NCBI GenBank assembly: GCA_963665045.2
Contig: CAXXJQ010000005.1
Location: forward strand, 111,647 to 175,646
Direction: 5' to 3'
DNA from: JAFGRU01 sp016934985
GTDB taxonomy: Bacteria > Desulfobacterota > Desulfuromonadia > Desulfuromonadales > JAAYDE01
Length of the DNA: 64,000 nt
The translations under genes were made by a program, and so were the position numbers. The first letter of the stretch is position 1; each line of letters begins with the position of its first letter. The notes beneath the pieces are model-generated. The model ran no database searches and was not told the DNA's origin. It saw only the letters and a program-made list of their open reading frames with translations. This document shows positions 59,498-64,000 of the stretch, in pieces.

Positions 59498-60154
59498 TTA
59501 CCCCCTGCCATAAGCTTTGTCAATATCTCCCGATTTCCCGATAAAAACCAGAATTTCACTGTCCTTAATTACATGATCTGCCGGTGGCGGAGCGAGGATA
59601 GCTCCTGTCAGGACATCCTTTACGGCAATGACCGTCACATTGAATTTCTTTCTGAGATTCAGTTCCACCAGGCTTTTGCCGATAAAATAGTGCGGTGGAG
59701 CCAACTCGGCGATGGAAAAATCTTCGCTTAGGGAAATGAAGTCAAGAATATTCGGTTTAGTCAGAGAACGGGCGGTTTTGAGGGCCATGTCCTTTTCCGG
59801 ATAGATAATTTCCGTGGCCCCGACCTTGGCCAGAATGCGGCCGTGATCTTCCGAGGAAGCTTTGACGATAATGCGTCTGACCTTGAGTTCCTTGAGAAAA
59901 AGAGTGATGAGCGTGGCCAGATGGGTTTTTTCGCCGGTAGAGATGATGACCGCATCCATTTCGTCAATCCCCTGGGCAATCAGAAATTCCTTATTGGCGG
60001 CATCCCCGAGAACGGCATAGGTGCAGTCGTCATGAACTTTCTGCACTGCCTCCTGACTGAGATCAACAGCAATGACTTCCTGCTTTTCGGCGTAAAGGGT
60101 GCGGGCGACATGATAGCCGAAGTTACCCAGCCCTATGACACAAAAACGTCCCAT
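59498..60154 (-). CDS. trkA: TrkA/KtrA-family potassium channel regulatory subunit
   Basis: 218 residues. One RCK unit: a Rossmann TrkA_N domain (Val-Ile-Gly-Leu-Gly-Asn-Phe-Gly near residue 5; acidic residue in Val-Asp-Leu) and a TrkA_C domain (about 135-215). Such single-unit proteins assemble as octameric rings gating the KtrB/TrkH pore in response to nucleotide. It is downstream of trkH, separated by a large inverted repeat. GGGGAGGAAC precedes the ATG. Confidence 0.93.
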   Translation of the reverse strand: MGRFCVIGLGNFGYHVARTLYAEKQEVIAVDLSQEAVQKVHDDCTYAVLGDAANKEFLIAQGIDEMDAVIISTGEKTHLATLITLFLKELKVRRIIVKASSEDHGRILAKVGATEIIYPEKDMALKTARSLTKPNILDFISLSEDFSIAELAPPHYFIGKSLVELNLRKKFNVTVIAVKDVLTGAILAPPPADHVIKDSEILVFIGKSGDIDKAYGRG

Positions 60155-60174
60155 GTAAAGTTCCTCCCCAAAAA

Positions 60175-60240
60175 GCTAGAGGAATTTGAAAAAAGCATGT
60201 GGCTTTCCAACCAGGGTTGGTTTTTCAAATTTCTCCTAGC
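60175..60240. repeat. large inverted repeat between trkH and trkA
   Basis: Left arm GCTAGAGGAATTTGAAAAA (60175-60193) and right arm 60221-60240 pair over about 19 bp with one mismatch and one bulge. The loop holds a second hairpin CCAACC-AG-GGTTGG (60207-60220). The right arm includes the trkH stop codon. Confidence 0.75.
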
Positions 60241-61606
60241 CGATCATGATGTTTTCTTCCGAATAACGGGTCGGAATTTTTTCGGCCCGTTTGAGAATAG
60301 CAAAACCCGCCGTAAGCAAACCGACGCGTCCAACAAACATCAGGATAATAACCAGAAATTTCCCCGCAATGGAAAGTTTTGCGGTAATTCCAAGGGAAAG
60401 ACCGACGGTGGAAAACGCCGACACAGCTTCGAAGGTATCCATCAAAAAACTGTTCGGGCTCCTCGCCACCGGGATATTGATGTTCTGCACACACAACAGG
60501 ACAAAGGTCGTAGCCCCCAGAAAAAGAACCGCCGACAAGACCAGCGTCAGGGTTTTTAATACCAGTTCCGCGGGGATGGTGCGATGAAAAATATTAGTGT
60601 GGGATGTGCCCTTCAACCGGCTTTTAAGGATGGCCACAGCCAAAGCAAGGCTGGTGGTTTTGACCCCTCCACCTGAAGAACCCGGTGATGCTCCGATAAA
60701 CATGAGAAATATCATAAAAACCAGGGTTGGCGCTTCAAAAAGGCCAAGGTCGATGCTGTTGAACCCGGCAGTCCTGGTAGTAATGGACTGAAAGAAAGAG
60801 ACGAGAATTTTTTCCCTGAATGACATGCCGGCCAGAGAAGAAGAATTTTCCAGAAGGCCGATGACCAGGGCACCGCCGACAATGAGAATTACAGTCGTTA
60901 TCAAAACCAGGCGGGAGTGAAGGGACAGCCGCCTTCGCTTTCGCGTGCGAAACATATCAAGCAACTCTCGGATGACTAGAAAGCCGATGCCGCCTAAAAC
61001 AATCAAAACCATGATGGTAATATTCAGAAAAGCATGTCCCCGGTAAGCGATCAGGCTGTCCGGAAAAAGGCTGAAACCGGCATTACAAAAGGCTGACACG
61101 GCATGGAACAGGGCAATATAGGTCCCCTGAAAGAACCCCATTTCCGGAACAAAAACAAAGGCAAGGAAAAAGGTGCCAAGAGCCTCTATGATCAGGGTAA
61201 TGGCAATGATCTCAAAGATGAGAGTCTTCAGGGACGCGACCGGCGTATGCAGCATGGTCTCCTGAATTATCCAGCGGCCGCGGGTGCCGATGCCCATCCG
61301 CAGGCAGAAAAACAGATAGACGGAAAAGGTGGTGATGCCGAGACCGCCGATCTGGATGAGAAGAAGGATGACAAGCTGCCCGAACAGGGTGAATTGCTGC
61401 CCTGTATCCACCACAATCAGCCCGGTGACACACTGGGCGGAGGTTGCGGTAAAAAGAGCATCTAGCCAGGACAGCGGCACCTCCCGGGAGGCTGCCGGAA
61501 GCGAAAGAAAAAACGTTCCCAGGATAATTGCCGCAAGATACGAAACAACCAGGGCCCGGTCGGGGGTCAGATGAAGTTTTTTGCGCAGTATCTTGAAATC
61601 CGCCAT
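60236..61606 (-). CDS. trkH: TrkH/KtrB-family potassium uptake membrane subunit
   Basis: 456 residues, the KtrB length. It has four membrane-pore-membrane repeats, with selectivity-type loops such as Thr-Ala-Thr-Ser-Ala-Gln-Cys-Val-Thr-Gly (about 52-60) and Ala-Val-Ser-Ala-Phe-Cys-Asn-Ala-Gly-Phe. A third is Thr-Thr-Arg-Thr-Ala-Gly-Phe-Asn-Ser and the fourth Ala-Val-Ser-Ala-Phe-Ser-Thr-Val-Gly. It conducts K+ (Na+-coupled in KtrB). It is upstream of the regulatory subunit gene. The upstream region holds part of the palindromic repeat. Confidence 0.93.
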   Translation of the reverse strand: MADFKILRKKLHLTPDRALVVSYLAAIILGTFFLSLPAASREVPLSWLDALFTATSAQCVTGLIVVDTGQQFTLFGQLVILLLIQIGGLGITTFSVYLFFCLRMGIGTRGRWIIQETMLHTPVASLKTLIFEIIAITLIIEALGTFFLAFVFVPEMGFFQGTYIALFHAVSAFCNAGFSLFPDSLIAYRGHAFLNITIMVLIVLGGIGFLVIRELLDMFRTRKRRRLSLHSRLVLITTVILIVGGALVIGLLENSSSLAGMSFREKILVSFFQSITTRTAGFNSIDLGLFEAPTLVFMIFLMFIGASPGSSGGGVKTTSLALAVAILKSRLKGTSHTNIFHRTIPAELVLKTLTLVLSAVLFLGATTFVLLCVQNINIPVARSPNSFLMDTFEAVSAFSTVGLSLGITAKLSIAGKFLVIILMFVGRVGLLTAGFAILKRAEKIPTRYSEENIMIG

Positions 61607-61615
61607 GTTTTCGTA

Positions 61616-61669
61616 CGGCCCTTGGAATGGGCGATGCGAGGCATTGTGCCGACAAACTGAATAATTTCA
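61616..61669. repeat. palindromic intergenic repeat, partial copy C
   Basis: CGGCCCTTGG followed by a tail that matches copy A (8931-8983) at roughly three quarters of positions, including the final CTGAAT-ATTTCA. The left half of the element is absent. It sits ten bases upstream of the trkH start codon. Confidence 0.6.
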
Positions 61670-61720
61670 AAAGTTTTACTATAATTCTTTCCAGTTCATT
61701 TGCGAAGAAATAAATATCTG

Positions 61721-61749
61721 TTGCTTTGCGGAAAAGGTTTTTTTACTAT
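61721..61749 (+). promoter_or_regulatory. sigma-70-type promoter of prfC
   Basis: TTGCTT (61721-61726), a 17-bp spacer and TACTAT (61744-61749). The start would be near 61756, giving a leader of about 54 nt. Confidence 0.5.
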
Positions 61750-61765
61750 GTAGTCTGTGCAGCAA

Positions 61766-61788
61766 AGGGCCTTCGGCCCTCTTTTTTT
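61766..61788 (+). terminator. terminator-like hairpin in the prfC leader
   Basis: AGGGCC-TTC-GGCCCT followed by CTTTTTTT. It begins about 10 nt after the predicted start and ends 21 bp before the prfC GTG. No rightward gene lies upstream, so it is either an attenuator or a transcription-stop for a very short RNA. Confidence 0.65.
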
Positions 61789-61809
61789 GGGGGAAACAAA
61801 GGAAAAGAA

Positions 61810-63396
61810 GTGGAAAAACATAATCAGAAGGAAATCAGCCGGAGAAAAACTTTCGGCATTATCAGCCATCCCGACGCCGGGAAAACCACCCTGACGGAAA
61901 AGCTTCTCCTCTTCGGGGGTGCAATTCAGTTGGCCGGAGCGGTCAAATCGAAAAAAGCCTCCCGCCACGCCACCAGTGACTGGATGGCCATGGAGAGGGA
62001 ACGCGGCATCTCGGTCAACACCTCGGTGATGAAATTCAACTACCGGAATTTCGAAGTCAATCTCCTTGATACCCCCGGCCATCAGGATTTTTCCGAGGAT
62101 ACCTACCGGGTCCTGACCGCGGTGGACAGCGCTCTCATGGTCATCGACAGCGCCAAAGGGGTGGAAACCCAGACCCGCAAGCTGATGGAAGTCTGCCGCA
62201 TGCGCAACACACCGATCATGACCTTCATCAACAAGCTTGACCGCGAAGGTCTGGAGCCCCTGGACATCCTCGCCGATATCGAAGACACCCTGCAAATCGA
62301 ATGCGCCCCCCTGACCTGGCCGGTCGGAATGGGCAAACGCTTCCGCGGAATCTACCATCTGCATAATGAGGAGATGCACTTCTTCACCTCCCACGTCAAG
62401 GACCGCGTTCAGGAAGGGACGGTCATCAAGGGCCTGGACAACCCGGAGCTGGACAAAATCCTCGGTAGCCAGGCCGATGATCTGCGCGCTGACGTGGAGT
62501 TGCTCAACGGTGCTGCCAACCCCTTTGAGCTTGAGGAGTACCTGAAAGGGAACCAGACCCCGGTGTTCTTTGGCAGCGCTATCAATAATTTCGGCGTCCA
62601 GCAGCTCCTTGACACTTTCGTCGAGCTGGCCCCCAATCCCATGCCCCGTGCCGCCGCCTCCCGGGAGGTTTCTCCATACGAAAAACCTTTCAGCGGCTTT
62701 GTTTTCAAAATTCAGGCGAACATGGACCCTGCCCACCGCGACCGTATCGCCTTCCTGCGTATCTGTTCAGGAAAATTTCAGCGTGGCATGAAAGTCCGGC
62801 ACCATCGCATCGCCAAGGATGTGCAGATCGCCAACGCCATGATCTTCATGGCCCAGGACCGCCAGAACGTTGAAGAAGCCTACCCCGGCGACATTATCGG
62901 CATACCTAACCACGGCACCATCAAAATCGGCGACACCTTTACCGAAAAGGAATCTTTGCGCTTCACCGGAATCCCCAGTTTTGCACCCGAACACTTCCGC
63001 CGCGTCAGATTGAAAGACCCGCTGAAAATCAAACAGATGGACAAAGGCCTCCAACAACTGACCGAGGAAGGCGCTGTCCAGCTCTTCCGGCCGTTGAAAA
63101 GCAACGATTATATCCTCGGTGCAGTCGGCGTTCTCCAGTTTGACGTTATCATCGAACGTTTGAAAGCCGAATATAACGTCGACGCTATGTATGAAACCGT
63201 CAACTACGCCACCTCCCGTTGGGTCGAGTGCGAAGACCGCAAGGAGTTGGAAAAATTTATCAAAAAAGAAGAGGTCAACCTCGCTTACGATGCCGAAAAA
63301 AGCCTGACCTACCTGGCCACGAGTGAATGGCGTCTGGGCAATGTTCAGGAACAGTGGCCCAAGATTGAATTCCAAAAAACACGGGAACTGAACTAG
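61810..63396 (+). CDS. prfC: peptide chain release factor 3
   Basis: 528 residues from GTG 61810 (AAAGGA upstream), close to E. coli RF3 at 529; an in-frame ATG at 61726 would lie before the predicted transcript start. The translational GTPase motifs are Ser-His-Pro-Asp-Ala-Gly-Lys-Thr-Thr (G1), Arg-Gly-Ile-Ser-Val (G2), Asp-Thr-Pro-Gly-His (G3) and Asn-Lys-Leu-Asp (G4). RF3 recycles RF1/RF2 after termination. asnS follows after 9 bp. Confidence 0.95.
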   Translation: MEKHNQKEISRRKTFGIISHPDAGKTTLTEKLLLFGGAIQLAGAVKSKKASRHATSDWMAMERERGISVNTSVMKFNYRNFEVNLLDTPGHQDFSEDTYRVLTAVDSALMVIDSAKGVETQTRKLMEVCRMRNTPIMTFINKLDREGLEPLDILADIEDTLQIECAPLTWPVGMGKRFRGIYHLHNEEMHFFTSHVKDRVQEGTVIKGLDNPELDKILGSQADDLRADVELLNGAANPFELEEYLKGNQTPVFFGSAINNFGVQQLLDTFVELAPNPMPRAAASREVSPYEKPFSGFVFKIQANMDPAHRDRIAFLRICSGKFQRGMKVRHHRIAKDVQIANAMIFMAQDRQNVEEAYPGDIIGIPNHGTIKIGDTFTEKESLRFTGIPSFAPEHFRRVRLKDPLKIKQMDKGLQQLTEEGAVQLFRPLKSNDYILGAVGVLQFDVIIERLKAEYNVDAMYETVNYATSRWVECEDRKELEKFIKKEEVNLAYDAEKSLTYLATSEWRLGNVQEQWPKIEFQKTRELN

Positions 63397-63405
63397 GGAG
63401 GAAAG

Positions 63406-64000
63406 ATGAGGAAAGGTCATTTAGATTCCAATTGCCGTTACCTGGCCGTCCAAAAAGCCCTGACCGCAGAAGGGGAGATTGAGAACATTGTCCTTAAAGG
63501 CTGGGTGCGTACCGTCCGCAGCGGCAAGGGAGTCACCTTCCTGGCCCTCAACGACGGCAGTTCCATGGCTTCCATCCAGGTGGTTATCGATGCCAGCCAC
63601 CCCGACCATGAGGCCGTTTCAGCCATCGGTACTGGAGCCGCCCTGGAGGTCGAAGGCGACCTGGTCGCATCCCCAGCCGAAGGGCAGCGCTGGGAAGTCA
63701 AGGCAGCACGAATTACCATGGTAGGTGAGGCGGGCCACGACTACCCACTCCAAAAAAAGCGCCACTCCTTCGAGTTCCTGCGCACCATCGCTCACCTGCG
63801 CCCGCGCTCCAATACTTTCGGGGCGGTCTTCCGCATGCGCAACGCCCTCTCTTTTGCCGTCCACAAATTTTTCCAGGAACGTGGCTTTCTTTATGTCCAG
63901 ACCCCCATTATCACGGCCAACGACTGCGAAGGTGCCGGGGAGATGTTCCGCGTCACCACTCTCGATCCAGAAATCCGCCCCTCGAAAACAGCCAAATCGA
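63406..64000 (+). CDS. asnS: asparaginyl-tRNA synthetase (5' part)
   Basis: 198 codons are visible before the window ends. GGGAGGAAAG precedes the ATG. An OB-fold anticodon-binding domain (about 25-120: Val-Leu-Lys-Gly-Trp-Val-Arg-Thr-Val-Arg) leads into class II motif 1 and the AsnRS-typical Asn-Asp-Cys-Glu-Gly-Ala-Gly-Glu-Met-Phe. Before it, Phe-Leu-Arg-Thr-Ile-Ala-His-Leu-Arg-Pro-Arg-Ser-Asn-Thr supports AsnRS over AspRS. It is probably cotranscribed with prfC. Confidence 0.95.
   Translation, partial: MRKGHLDSNCRYLAVQKALTAEGEIENIVLKGWVRTVRSGKGVTFLALNDGSSMASIQVVIDASHPDHEAVSAIGTGAALEVEGDLVASPAEGQRWEVKAARITMVGEAGHDYPLQKKRHSFEFLRTIAHLRPRSNTFGAVFRMRNALSFAVHKFFQERGFLYVQTPIITANDCEGAGEMFRVTTLDPEIRPSKTAKS

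Noticed and set aside
61696..62736. 346-residue frame on the - strand opposite prfC
   Set aside because: Shadow of the prfC codon pattern; the translation resembles no protein and runs through the prfC promoter and terminator.
1..64000. CRISPR arrays, tRNA or rRNA genes, prophage
   Set aside because: No regularly spaced repeats, cloverleaf-like sequences with the conserved T-loop, rRNA sequence or phage genes were seen on either strand.

Overview
The window looks like chromosomal DNA of a Desulfuromonadales-type bacterium (former Deltaproteobacteria, near Geobacter/Desulfuromonas/Pelobacter). This rests on gene order and family content, not on a database search: rng-rplU-rpmA-obgE-proB-proA-nadD-rsfS-rlmH runs in one direction, followed by a LapA-LapB fusion, gpmI and comF. 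Other pointers are a fused B12-binding radical SAM/DUF2344 protein beside truA, a DUF6178-like protein, TrmFO, and many two-component genes. No rRNA, tRNA, CRISPR array or prophage was seen. One insertion sequence is present and looks complete.

Layout. 1-8 kb is accessory-like: an alpha/beta hydrolase, two small methyltransferases, a rhomboid protease, a RimK-like ATP-grasp protein, a long-chain acyl-CoA synthetase, a methyltransferase remnant and a small lipoprotein. It also holds a candidate sigma-54-driven small RNA at 3.1 kb. 8-17.8 kb is a leftward housekeeping block (gph, yggS-like, maf, trmFO, topA, smg-like, dprA, LysM protein, CpoB/YbgF-like lipoprotein). It contains two copies of a ~107-bp palindromic intergenic repeat and a small Cys-rich reading frame in phase with, and just after, the gph stop. 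18-23.7 kb has a U32 peptidase-family protein, then leftward metallophosphatase, pgeF, rluD, a small conserved-looking protein and a lipoprotein HtrA protease. 23.8-31 kb has elbB, leuB, asd, then ecfT-like/truA/radical SAM. 31-43 kb is the ribosome/proline/NAD/envelope block. 43-50 kb has a MagIII-like glycosylase, the DUF6178-like gene, the IS and two divergent radical SAM genes.

50-60 kb is a signalling region. A histidine kinase, a lipoprotein and a sigma-54 response regulator match the enterobacterial glrK-qseG-glrR operon in order and motifs. Directly downstream are two perfect TGTC-N10-GACA palindromes, the binding motif known for enterobacterial GlrR, followed by a GG-N10-GC sigma-54 promoter and two small envelope-protein genes. 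A CHASE-type kinase, a single-domain receiver and a receiver-PAS-kinase follow as a second signalling cluster. 59.5-64 kb has a Trk/Ktr potassium system, prfC with a terminator-like hairpin in its leader, and the start of asnS, which runs off the window.

The best leads for something undescribed are the GlrR site/sigma-54 array at 53.4-53.7 kb, the short sigma-54 transcript with a CUCCUCCUU stretch at 3.1 kb, the Cys-rich frame after gph, and the repeat family whose copies show compensatory changes in their stems.
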